A stretch of DNA of 7,165 bases from DAOPXV01 sp035352535 (GCA_964545075.1 CAZJFS010000208.1:1-7165), one strand, 5' to 3'. Numbered from the stretch's first letter, positions 1 to 6,587 are shown. Made by a program: numbers and translations. Notes: a model not told the origin generated them from the letters alone.

Positions 1-954
1 GCGGTAAACTTTTCGGAGTCGTATTCGCGCTTCGCTTCTTACCCTATATATTTTCTGACTTTCGTGTTTTCAAAGATCATACCGCTGATCCCCGTCATAA
101 AAAGCATAACTAAGATTATAATGCCGGTGTTCGGCGTTATCGGCCAGCCGTCGACGACGGAAGAGGAACTTAAATCGGCCATATCGATCGGCGAAAGAGA
201 AGGCATGATCGAGCCGCAGGAAAAATTCATGATACACAGTATATTCGAGTTCGGTAATACCATAACCAAGGAAATAATGACTCCCAGGCCGGATATGGCT
301 TGCATCAAATCGGACTGTATGATAGAAGGGGCCTTCAAGGCCTTTAAGGAATATAGATATTCGAGGATACCGGTATATGAAAACTCACTGGATAATATAA
401 TCGGCATAGTTCACGCCAAAGACCTGACGGCTTTTTTGAAGGAAAAAAAGAGCCTGACCGCTCCTATAAAGACTATCCTGCGCCAGGCCTACTTCGTTCC
501 CGAAACGCAGAATATCGATTCCCTTTTAAAGGAGCTTCAGCAGCGTAAAGTTCAGATGGCCATAGTCGTCGATGAATACGGCGGAACGGAAGGCCTTGTT
601 ACTATGGAGGACGTCGTCGAGGAGATCGTCGGCGAGATCATGGACGAACACGACGAGGAAGAAAAATTATACGAGAAGCTGGACGCTCTGACATATAAAA
701 TAGACGCGAAAATTCCGGTCGTCGATTTTAACAAACTTATGGGATCGGAGATTCCGGAGGAGCTATTTGACACGCTTGGCGGGCTTTTGTACGACATACT
801 CGGCCATGTTCCGTTCACGGGCGAAGAAGCGGAGTTCGAGAACTTGCATTTTAAAATAATACAGGTAGAAGGAAAAAGAATAAAGACGGTAATAACCAGA
901 AAGAAGCCTAAGCCACTTACGGAAGGCGTTTCCATAAGTGACGCGGCGCAGTGA
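1..954 (+). CDS. CNNM/CorC (HlyC-like) transporter-family protein, 5'-truncated
   Basis: The frame is open from base 1 to the TGA at 952-954 (317 visible residues), so the true start lies upstream; the GTG at 64 is internal. The visible part begins at the end of the DUF21/CNNM membrane domain, aligning by eye with about residue 117 of the paralogue downstream, so roughly 115 residues are missing. Next come a hydrophobic segment (about 15-47), a helical linker (about 52-85), a paired CBS region (about 90-205) with MTPRPD at 93-98, SRIPVYE at 121-127 and VVDEYGGTEGLVTMEDVVEE from 189, and a C-terminal CorC_HlyC domain (about 220-300). Known family members are inner-membrane proteins implicated in Mg2+ (and Co2+) transport, with ATP/Mg2+-sensing CBS domains; the 'hemolysin' name is historical. 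Family is certain; the transported ion is inferred. Confidence 0.93.
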   Translation, partial: AVNFSESYSRFASYPIYFLTFVFSKIIPLIPVIKSITKIIMPVFGVIGQPSTTEEELKSAISIGEREGMIEPQEKFMIHSIFEFGNTITKEIMTPRPDMACIKSDCMIEGAFKAFKEYRYSRIPVYENSLDNIIGIVHAKDLTAFLKEKKSLTAPIKTILRQAYFVPETQNIDSLLKELQQRKVQMAIVVDEYGGTEGLVTMEDVVEEIVGEIMDEHDEEEKLYEKLDALTYKIDAKIPVVDFNKLMGSEIPEELFDTLGGLLYDILGHVPFTGEEAEFENLHFKIIQVEGKRIKTVITRKKPKPLTEGVSISDAAQ

Positions 955-961
955 TGAATTT

Positions 962-967
962 AAGAGG
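962..967 (+). promoter_or_regulatory. Ribosome binding site fixing the start of the second CorC-like gene
   Basis: AAGAGG lies six bases upstream of the ATG at 974. This supports ATG 974 over the in-frame GTG at 938, whose nearest purine-rich stretch (GGAAGG, 921-926) is 11 bases away and which would force a 17-base overlap with the preceding gene and a charged N-terminal extension ahead of the first membrane segment. Confidence 0.6.
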
Positions 968-973
968 ATTGTC

Positions 974-2278
974 ATGCTTATATTTATAGTAATAATTTCA
1001 GCGGCATTTTCGATAATGATGCTCGCCTTTTTCGCGGCGGCCGAAGTGGCGGTCATCTCCGTGAATAAAAGCCGTATAAACCTTCTCGCCGAAGGCGGCG
1101 GCGGCATATTGAACGCCAAGATCATGAACGACCTTTTGAAGGAGCACGAAATGGTCATATCGGCCATGCTTCTCGGAGTTAATTTTTCGATAATTTTCGG
1201 AACGACCGTGACCACCCTCGCCCTTAAATACGCAGTCGGAGATTCAATGGCGGTCCTTGCGACTACGCTTATAATGCCACCGCTTTTCCTTGTTTTCGGC
1301 GAGCTCGTACCTAAAAAGGTGGCGCGCCTTAACGCCGATGCGTTTGCGCTGAAATACGTAAAGGTCATCAGATTTTTTTATAATAATTTTTATTTCATAA
1401 TCAAACATTTCACGTTCCTTTTAAGCCTCATAAAAGGCCTTATCAAGGCTACCGGGAAACGCAATCCCACGATGACTAAGGAAGAAATTCAATATTTGAT
1501 AAAAATAAGCGAGTCCGAAGGCGTTATAAAAAAGACTGAAGGCAAGATGATAGATTCCGTTTTTTCATTCAACGAAATGCATCTCAACGACGTAATGACC
1601 CCGAGAAACGACGTTATCGCCATACAGTTCGGCGCCACGCTTAACGATGCGATCGATCTGTGCATCAGGGAAGGATTTTCAAGGATACCGGTTTACGAAA
1701 AAAGCATAGACAATATAATGGGTTTCTTATATGTCCTTGATCTCATACAACATTCGCAGGGTCTTGAAGGTAAGACCATAAAAGATTTTATCAGGCCGGT
1801 GCTTTTTTCGCCGGAAACCAAGAAGATAGGCATGATGCTTCGGGAAATGCAGAAAACCAAGATCCACATGTCGATCGTAGTTGATGAATATGGCCAGACG
1901 GCGGGGGTTTGCACTATCGAAGACGTCGTCGAGGAGATTGTCGGCGAGATACGCGATGAATATGACGTGGAAGAGCCTGAAATGGTTAAGATAAACGAAA
2001 ACGTTTATCTTATTAACGCCATGATGGATATAGAGGACGCGGCGAGCGAGCTCGGGCTGGATCTTTCCGAAGTGGAGCTGGAGGATGTAAAAACGCTCGG
2101 CGGTTTTGTGATAAGCCTTCTGGGCAGAATTCCTAAGCCGAAGGATTCCGTGGCGTTCGGCAACGCCCGTTTCATCGTTGAAAAAATAGATAAGCACAGG
2201 ATAAGGCAGGTTAAGGCCGTTATTAAAAAGCAGCAGGCCCAGACGGAGGGAAAAGACAATGTCACAGCCGGCAAATAA
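974..2278 (+). CDS. CNNM/CorC (HlyC-like) membrane protein with paired CBS domains, second tandem copy
   Basis: Full-length 434-residue protein from ATG 974, normal for the family. A membrane DUF21/CNNM domain (about 1-160) has an N-terminal hydrophobic segment (2-22), the FFAAAEVA motif (19-26) and FGELVPKKVA (108-117), matching the family GE-x-P-K signature. A linker helix follows, then the CBS pair (about 205-325) with MTPRND at 208-213, SRIPVYE at 236-242 and VVDEYGQTAGVCTIEDVVEE from 302, and a CorC_HlyC domain (about 335-420) containing KTLGGFV at 373-379. By family it is an inner-membrane divalent-cation (Mg2+) transport or homeostasis protein whose CBS dimer senses nucleotide. It starts 19 bases after the first CorC-like gene and its end overlaps era by 20 bases, so co-expression is likely. 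It is a diverged paralogue, not a recent duplicate: the CBS blocks stay close while the membrane and C-terminal parts differ. GTG 938 is a less likely alternative start. Confidence 0.94.
   Translation: MLIFIVIISAAFSIMMLAFFAAAEVAVISVNKSRINLLAEGGGGILNAKIMNDLLKEHEMVISAMLLGVNFSIIFGTTVTTLALKYAVGDSMAVLATTLIMPPLFLVFGELVPKKVARLNADAFALKYVKVIRFFYNNFYFIIKHFTFLLSLIKGLIKATGKRNPTMTKEEIQYLIKISESEGVIKKTEGKMIDSVFSFNEMHLNDVMTPRNDVIAIQFGATLNDAIDLCIREGFSRIPVYEKSIDNIMGFLYVLDLIQHSQGLEGKTIKDFIRPVLFSPETKKIGMMLREMQKTKIHMSIVVDEYGQTAGVCTIEDVVEEIVGEIRDEYDVEEPEMVKINENVYLINAMMDIEDAASELGLDLSEVELEDVKTLGGFVISLLGRIPKPKDSVAFGNARFIVEKIDKHRIRQVKAVIKKQQAQTEGKDNVTAGK
2245..2250 (+). promoter_or_regulatory. Ribosome binding site of era, inside the preceding gene
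   Basis: GGAGGG lies eight bases before the era ATG (2259) and inside the last codons of the CorC-like gene. It fixes an era start that overlaps the upstream gene by 20 bases. Confidence 0.7.
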
Positions 2279-3176
2279 TTTAAAATCGGGATTCGTCGTG
2301 GTGATAGGGATGTCATCGGCGGGGAAATCCACTTTCATAAACGCGATAGTCGGAGAAAAAATATCGATCGTTTCCTCCAAGCGTCAGAGTACGCGAACCC
2401 CGATGCGCGGTATTTATACCGACGATAAAATGCAGGCTATATTCATAGACACGCCTGGATATTTCACGCCGAAGGACAAACTCGAGGAATACATGCTCAA
2501 TTCCATGAAAAATTCGATCTCCGGAGCGGACATCTTAATGCTCATGGTGGATATAACCGTTCCGATCAGGTCGGTGCCCGCCGAATTTATAGATATCGCC
2601 AAAAGGTCGAAGCTTCCGAAAATACTCGTTATTTCGAAGATTGATAAGGTTTCGGACTTTAAAATATCTGAAAACATGGATCTTTTAAACCTCTCGACTT
2701 ATTTTGACGAGACCATTGCCGTTTCCGCGGTGAATAAAATGAATATAGAAAAGGTCAAATCGGCTATATATGAACGTATTCCATATGGTCCGATGCTCTA
2801 TCCCGAAGATGAATTGACCGATGTCAGTTCGCAGTTCATAATATCCGAGATCGTCCGCGAATCGATATGCGATATAACTCACGATGAGATTCCATATTCC
2901 GTGGCGGTTAACTGTGATGAACTGACCGAGCGTGAAAGCCGCAAATATTATATCTTCTGTACGATATACGTCGAACGCGAATCTCAAAAGGGAATAATAA
3001 TAGGCAAGAACGGTCTCGGCATAAAAAAGATAGGGACCAGATCGAGGGAACTTATCGAAAAGGTACTTGAGATAAGCTGCTTTCTGGAGCTTAAAGTCAA
3101 GGTGGTCGATAAGTGGCGCAAGAACGACCGGTTTTTGCGGATGCTCGGCTATTACGTCGATCGGAGCGACACGTGA
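2259..3176 (+). CDS. era: GTPase Era, variant G1 and G4 motifs
   Basis: Era is a GTPase that binds 16S rRNA through a KH domain and acts in 30S subunit maturation at the membrane-cytoplasm interface. This 305-residue protein is typical in length. The G domain has a P-loop GMSSAGKST (17-25), a switch I region resembling Era (KRQSTRTPMRGI, 41-52), G3 DTPG (64-67), G4 SKID (126-129) and G5 SA (156-157). The KH domain has the Era-typical LYPEDELTD (180-188), IPYSVAV (211-217) and VERESQKGIIIGKNG (238-252). Two departures stand out: the usual P-N-V inside the P-loop is S-S-A, and the Asn of the NKxD guanine-recognition motif is Ser126 (codon TCG). The rest is so Era-like that family assignment is secure. 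It overlaps the upstream gene by 20 bases, with recO following at once. Confidence 0.95.
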   Translation: MSQPANNLKSGFVVVIGMSSAGKSTFINAIVGEKISIVSSKRQSTRTPMRGIYTDDKMQAIFIDTPGYFTPKDKLEEYMLNSMKNSISGADILMLMVDITVPIRSVPAEFIDIAKRSKLPKILVISKIDKVSDFKISENMDLLNLSTYFDETIAVSAVNKMNIEKVKSAIYERIPYGPMLYPEDELTDVSSQFIISEIVRESICDITHDEIPYSVAVNCDELTERESRKYYIFCTIYVERESQKGIIIGKNGLGIKKIGTRSRELIEKVLEISCFLELKVKVVDKWRKNDRFLRMLGYYVDRSDT

Positions 3177-3177
3177 C

Positions 3178-3182
3178 GGGGG
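3178..3182 (+). promoter_or_regulatory. Possible ribosome binding site for the ATG start of recO
   Basis: GGGGG lies eight bases before ATG 3191. A competing in-frame start, GTG 3173, overlaps the era stop (GTGA, 3173-3176) and has GGAG at 3163-3166, six bases upstream. The sequence alone does not settle which is used. Confidence 0.4.
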
Positions 3183-3190
3183 CTTTTGAT

Positions 3191-3958
3191 ATGCCTGAAG
3201 AACAACCGATTTCATACGACGAGTGCGTGGTCCTCAAGTCCATGCAGTATCACGAAAGCGATCGCATAGTCACTATTTTTTCTAAAACCTACGGTAAAAC
3301 GAATATACTCGCCCGCGGCGCTTGCAAGCCGAATTCTAAATTGTCGGGTTTTACGGATTCGCTTTCCATACTTCAATATGTTCCGAAAACGACCAGAACC
3401 TTTACGCTTATGACTCAGCCGCGGATAATATCGCCTCTTTTTCACATCAAGGAAATAATGGGAAAGTCCTTTTTTCAAGCTTTTTCTATTTGCGAACTCG
3501 TTCTTCGCGCGGCCGAGCAGGACACTCCGATGCCGCTTATATATGAAGCACTTAAAAACACCCTTATCGTAATGGATCTTCTGGAAAGTTCCGATGGTTT
3601 CGCTTCGGAGAAGATCGTCCTTAAATTCAAGCTTTTCTTTCTTCATCGTCTGGGCTTCGACATAAATCACGATCACTGTTCCGGATGCGGCAAAAAAATG
3701 GACCCGGCCCTTTTTTTGTATGACTCGGACCGCGGCGCCAGCGTCTGTTCGCGATGCGCTATCGGCCGGCCTAATCTTTACGAAATGTCAAAGATAATAA
3801 AAACGCTTCTTTATTTTTCAGAAACTTCCGACCTGAAACAAATTATAGATTCTGAATATACTCAATATGAAATAAGTCAGGCTTCTTCGATCGTACGCCA
3901 CCATATAAGGGCTAACCTTCATATCTCGCTCGCTTCAGAGTCCATGCAGCGTCAGTAA
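3191..3958 (+). CDS. recO: DNA repair protein RecO
   Basis: RecO helps RecR load RecA onto SSB-coated single-stranded DNA in RecF-pathway repair, and anneals complementary strands. From ATG 3191 the protein has 255 residues, normal for the family. The N-terminal OB-fold shows ECVVLKSMQYHESDRIVTIF (from residue 11) followed by a KTYGK turn and GACKPNSKL (about 39-47), the counterpart of the usual GARKPKSRL-like segment with Cys replacing the basic third residue. A helical middle part is followed by a four-cysteine zinc site (C163-x2-C166 and C186-x2-C189) and a helical C-terminus. It sits 14 bases after era, a pairing common in bacteria. ATG 3191 is preferred because it puts the OB-fold closest to its usual N-terminal position; GTG 3173 would add six residues and give a 4-base translational-coupling overlap with era. 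Confidence 0.93.
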   Translation: MPEEQPISYDECVVLKSMQYHESDRIVTIFSKTYGKTNILARGACKPNSKLSGFTDSLSILQYVPKTTRTFTLMTQPRIISPLFHIKEIMGKSFFQAFSICELVLRAAEQDTPMPLIYEALKNTLIVMDLLESSDGFASEKIVLKFKLFFLHRLGFDINHDHCSGCGKKMDPALFLYDSDRGASVCSRCAIGRPNLYEMSKIIKTLLYFSETSDLKQIIDSEYTQYEISQASSIVRHHIRANLHISLASESMQRQ

Positions 3959-3962
3959 ATTA

Positions 3963-3991
3963 TTGACTTATTTATTTTTTTAATATATAAT
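3963..3991 (+). promoter_or_regulatory. Sigma70-type promoter for the HEAT protein/lipoprotein unit
   Basis: TTGACT (-35, 3963-3968) and TATAAT (-10, 3986-3991) are separated by exactly 17 bases of very A/T-rich spacer. The -35 begins four bases after the recO stop codon. Transcription should start near 3998, giving a leader of about 30 bases. This marks a new transcription unit separate from the era-recO run. Confidence 0.8.
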
Positions 3992-4023
3992 CACCTCATA
4001 TTTTTAGCTGAAACGAAGAGGTG
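3992..4023 (+). repeat. Inverted repeat that can pair with the ribosome binding site of the HEAT gene
   Basis: CACCTC (3992-3997) is the exact reverse complement of GAGGTG (4018-4023), with 20 bases between. The right arm contains most of the Shine-Dalgarno of the next gene (AAGAGG, 4016-4021); the left arm reads like the anti-Shine-Dalgarno end of 16S rRNA. The left arm lies just before the predicted start site (about 3998), so it would be present in read-through RNA but largely absent from RNA made at the local promoter. The pairing is visible; a function is inferred. Confidence 0.45.
4016..4021 (+). promoter_or_regulatory. Ribosome binding site supporting a TTG start
   Basis: AAGAGG is followed by seven bases and then TTG at 4029, in frame with the long downstream reading frame. 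The site and the short leader from the promoter at 3963-3991 both favour TTG 4029 as the initiator. Confidence 0.65.
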
Positions 4024-4028
4024 CGTTC

Positions 4029-5429
4029 TTGTCTTTAAACAGAGACTCCGTGTTTTTGACCCTCGAAAATTTTATAGACCCTAACTGGAACAAACGCAAG
4101 GAAACGAGCGAGAAGATAGTCGGCGAAGCGTCCGGCGATCCGGCCGGCGCCAGGGAGGTCGCCTTCGCGGTTTCCGACAAGCTTGAGCTTTGCCGCGAAA
4201 CGAGGACGGAGGCGGATTACAAGAACATACTCTACTGGTCGCTGAAAACGCTTGGCGCTATATCTGATTCGGAGGAATGCTGTTCGGTTCTCTCGGGCGT
4301 GGTCCGGGACTTGACGCTTAAGGATAAATATCGCGAGATCGCCATGAATGAACTTATGCGATTTTCATACAGGACCAATTTCAGAAACGAACTCATAAAT
4401 TTTCTGTGCGATCCGGACTGGAAGATAAGGCAGCTTTCGGCCAGGCTTCTTGAAACATTTCCCGCAGCCGAGGTTTCAGGCTATCTGATATCGGATTTTC
4501 ACAGCCTTACCAACGACGACGTGATATACTGGGTTCTTCAGATAATAGCCCATCAGATGCGCGACGAGGCGCTCTCCTTCTTTGAAAGCACGCTTTACTC
4601 GTCGCCCACCAACACCAAGCTTTACGTTCTTCTGGCGTTAGCCGAAATACATACGGACCGTTCCTTCAAGATCATCGTTGATTGCTTTGACGATCCCTCC
4701 TATATGATAAGGACCCAGGTCCATCAGATAATTGAAAAAAATATAAGAGTTTGCGCTAAATACGTCCATAACTTCGCTTATTCAACTGATTTCAGGACCA
4801 GGTGCGAGGCGCTTAAATTTCTCATAAAATCAATGGAGCCCGAATACCAGAATATGATAACCCGCATGGTTACGCAGGGGACGACCGAGACTAAGATACT
4901 CGGCCTCATATCGCTCGGCGAAGTCGGTGAAAAACTGGCCGCCGGTTTCATATACGATCGTTTTTCTGACGACTCATGGTATATCAGGAATTTCGCGGCC
5001 TCTATAATGAGCAAGTATGGCTCCCTCGTCTGGAAATATCTGGTCGAAAAATACAAGGCCGAGAAAAATTCCAATAACCGTTACTGGATAATCGTATGCC
5101 TGAAGAATATAATAAACACGAATTCCGATTCCGATATCCATGACCTTTCGGCCATATTCAAATATTCCAAAAAGAGCGAAAAGCTTCAAATTCTTGACGT
5201 GGTAAATAATTTCGCCGAAAATGTGCTGACCGACGAATTGCGAATGTCGGCGGCGAACTTTATGGTGTCCGCCCTCGGCGATATAAAATGGATCGTGCGT
5301 AAAGAGGCGTCGGTAATGCTTCAGAAACTCCCATGCGGCCTTTTAAATAAGTGCATAGCTAAATATCCGGCTCTTACGGAGGATCAGAAATTCTGGCTCA
5401 ATATCGTAGAAAAAGGCATGAACGTTTAA
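4029..5429 (+). CDS. HEAT-repeat (armadillo-type) protein built of a three-HEAT super-repeat, function unknown
   Basis: A 466-residue protein starting at TTG 4029. It has no signal peptide or membrane segment and looks cytoplasmic. It is all-helical with HEAT-like repeats but matches no family I can name. A motif resembling D-P-x-W-x-I-R followed by an amphipathic helix recurs at residues 17-23, 128-134, 222-228, 314-320 and 418-424. A second aromatic motif, YW or FW, recurs at 69-70, 167-168, 352-353 and 456-457, 39-40 residues after the first motif in three cases. I read this as four copies of a unit of about three HEAT repeats (92-111 residues) plus a final partial copy ending the protein. 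HEAT solenoids generally act as protein-binding scaffolds; the partner here is unknown. It heads its own promoter-driven unit, and the lipoprotein gene starts three bases after its stop. Confidence 0.8.
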   Translation: MSLNRDSVFLTLENFIDPNWNKRKETSEKIVGEASGDPAGAREVAFAVSDKLELCRETRTEADYKNILYWSLKTLGAISDSEECCSVLSGVVRDLTLKDKYREIAMNELMRFSYRTNFRNELINFLCDPDWKIRQLSARLLETFPAAEVSGYLISDFHSLTNDDVIYWVLQIIAHQMRDEALSFFESTLYSSPTNTKLYVLLALAEIHTDRSFKIIVDCFDDPSYMIRTQVHQIIEKNIRVCAKYVHNFAYSTDFRTRCEALKFLIKSMEPEYQNMITRMVTQGTTETKILGLISLGEVGEKLAAGFIYDRFSDDSWYIRNFAASIMSKYGSLVWKYLVEKYKAEKNSNNRYWIIVCLKNIINTNSDSDIHDLSAIFKYSKKSEKLQILDVVNNFAENVLTDELRMSAANFMVSALGDIKWIVRKEASVMLQKLPCGLLNKCIAKYPALTEDQKFWLNIVEKGMNV

Positions 5430-5432
5430 ATA

Positions 5433-6587
5433 ATGTCGCTATTCATCAAAAAAAATATATTGCTTATAGTCCTGGCGTTTCTTTCCTTCTTTGTTTGTTC
5501 CTGCGGCGATGACGGGCTTACCGATAATTTCTTCGGCAAAAAGACGGATGAAAAACCCGTCGCTTCGGCGGGCGCCTGGAAAACCATCAACGATAACGAT
5601 TACTTCAGATATGAAATTAAATCTCCGGCGGGCGCCATCGACGTTCTGACGCCGTATCTTGCCTTTATCGACGTCATCAATTTTAACAAGGTCAGCGTTA
5701 TGAAGTATGACGAATACGAATGGAAATTTCTCGGCCCGACAAATGCGGTTTCGCCTGAAAACGCGAGTTATCTTTCTTTTATGGTGTTCAAACACGACCC
5801 TTATGTCGCATACTGCGATGGGTCGAGCGAGAACATGCTTACCGTGCTTCGCTTTAACGGCGAACAGTGGACGAATGTCGGCCAGCGGTATATTTCCCCT
5901 GGCAAGGCCAGCTATTCGGCGATAGCCATGGAAAATACCATCGAGATGTTCGCGGCTTTCTGCGACGGCACTGATAACGACAGGACGACGGTAATGAGAT
6001 ACTACGCCGGTATCTGGCAGCGGTTGGGCGACAAAGTGTCGACGGGCAGTTCGTCTAACGTTACCCTGGCCGCGTATAACGGCGTGCCTTATGTCGCCTA
6101 TGTCGATAAGGCTTCCGGCGGAAAGATAAGAGCGCACAAATATAACGGAGATTCGGCGAAATGGGAAAGCCTCGGAAATACATGGATCGCGGGAGACTAT
6201 TCAAACTATCCTTCGATAAAGGTTTCCGATGGCACGCCATATCTCGCGTTCACCGACGGGCCTAACGATTCGCGCGCGGCCGTAATGAAATATAACGGCA
6301 CCGCATGGGCGAACGTCGGCACGGGCTGGGTGTCGGCCGGACCTTCGACTTATACCGATCTTTTTATTTATAACGGCACTGCGTATCTTACTTTTTGCGA
6401 CCATACCAACGGCCAGCGGGCCGCGGCCTTCAAGTTCGAAGGGTCCTGGAAAAATATAGGCTATGACCAGCCTTCCGCCGGCCGCGCATCGGATGTCTTC
6501 ATCCGCGTTTCAGATTACGCGATGCCTTATGTCGGGTATATCAATAAAGATGACAAAAACAAACTTGTATTCAAGAGATTTGAATAA
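5433..6587 (+). CDS. Predicted lipoprotein with a seven-repeat beta-propeller, function unknown
   Basis: A 384-residue protein. Residues 1-24 form a lipoprotein signal: KK at 6-7, hydrophobic core 9-21, and lipobox V-C-S-C with Cys24 as the likely acylated residue, followed by G-D-D. A linker (25-49) leads into seven repeats at about 50-97, 98-146, 147-195, 196-244, 245-292, 293-339 and 340-384. Each has a strand resembling P-Y-[VL]-A-[YF]-x-D, then a [VA]-x-[KR]-[YF] strand and a closing Trp, with the next repeat opening x-x-[LVI]-G. The conserved Asp is at 80, 129, 178, 225, 275 and 323, with Asn at 371. Seven repeats of this size fit a seven-bladed propeller tethered to the envelope, probably for binding; no catalytic motif is evident. 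The ATG is three bases after the HEAT gene's stop with no convincing Shine-Dalgarno, so translational coupling is likely. Confidence 0.82.
   Translation: MSLFIKKNILLIVLAFLSFFVCSCGDDGLTDNFFGKKTDEKPVASAGAWKTINDNDYFRYEIKSPAGAIDVLTPYLAFIDVINFNKVSVMKYDEYEWKFLGPTNAVSPENASYLSFMVFKHDPYVAYCDGSSENMLTVLRFNGEQWTNVGQRYISPGKASYSAIAMENTIEMFAAFCDGTDNDRTTVMRYYAGIWQRLGDKVSTGSSSNVTLAAYNGVPYVAYVDKASGGKIRAHKYNGDSAKWESLGNTWIAGDYSNYPSIKVSDGTPYLAFTDGPNDSRAAVMKYNGTAWANVGTGWVSAGPSTYTDLFIYNGTAYLTFCDHTNGQRAAAFKFEGSWKNIGYDQPSAGRASDVFIRVSDYAMPYVGYINKDDKNKLVFKRFE

Noticed and set aside
64..66. GTG 64 as the true start of the first gene.
   Set aside because: The frame is open to base 1, and the residues before GTG 64 align with the end of the membrane domain of the downstream paralogue, so the gene is cut by the window edge.
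938..976. GTG 938 as the start of the second CorC-like gene.
   Set aside because: It would add a charged 12-residue extension and a 17-base overlap, with a poorly spaced ribosome site; ATG 974 has AAGAGG at six bases.
763..1368. A 201-codon open frame on the minus strand.
   Set aside because: It lies antisense to two clear CorC-like genes, has no recognisable domain, and its composition reflects the complementary strand's codon pattern.
1..2278. A hemolysin or virulence role for the two HlyC/TlyC-like proteins.
   Set aside because: The name is historical; the domain order (CNNM membrane domain, CBS pair, CorC_HlyC) matches cation-transport proteins found in most bacteria.
1727..2380. A 217-codon open frame on the minus strand.
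   Set aside because: It is antisense to the CorC-like gene and the start of era, both firmly identified, with no family resemblance.
2685..3215. A 176-codon open frame on the minus strand.
   Set aside because: It is antisense to the era G5 and KH regions; a shadow frame.
3956..3981. A terminator after recO: TAAAT (3956-3960) and ATTTA (3970-3974) followed by a T-run.
   Set aside because: The stem is five A/T pairs only and the bases are better explained as promoter -35 and spacer, so termination here is unsupported.
5439..6137. A 232-codon open frame on the minus strand, rich in Arg and Val.
   Set aside because: It mirrors the lipoprotein gene, whose signal peptide and seven in-frame repeats prove the + strand reading.
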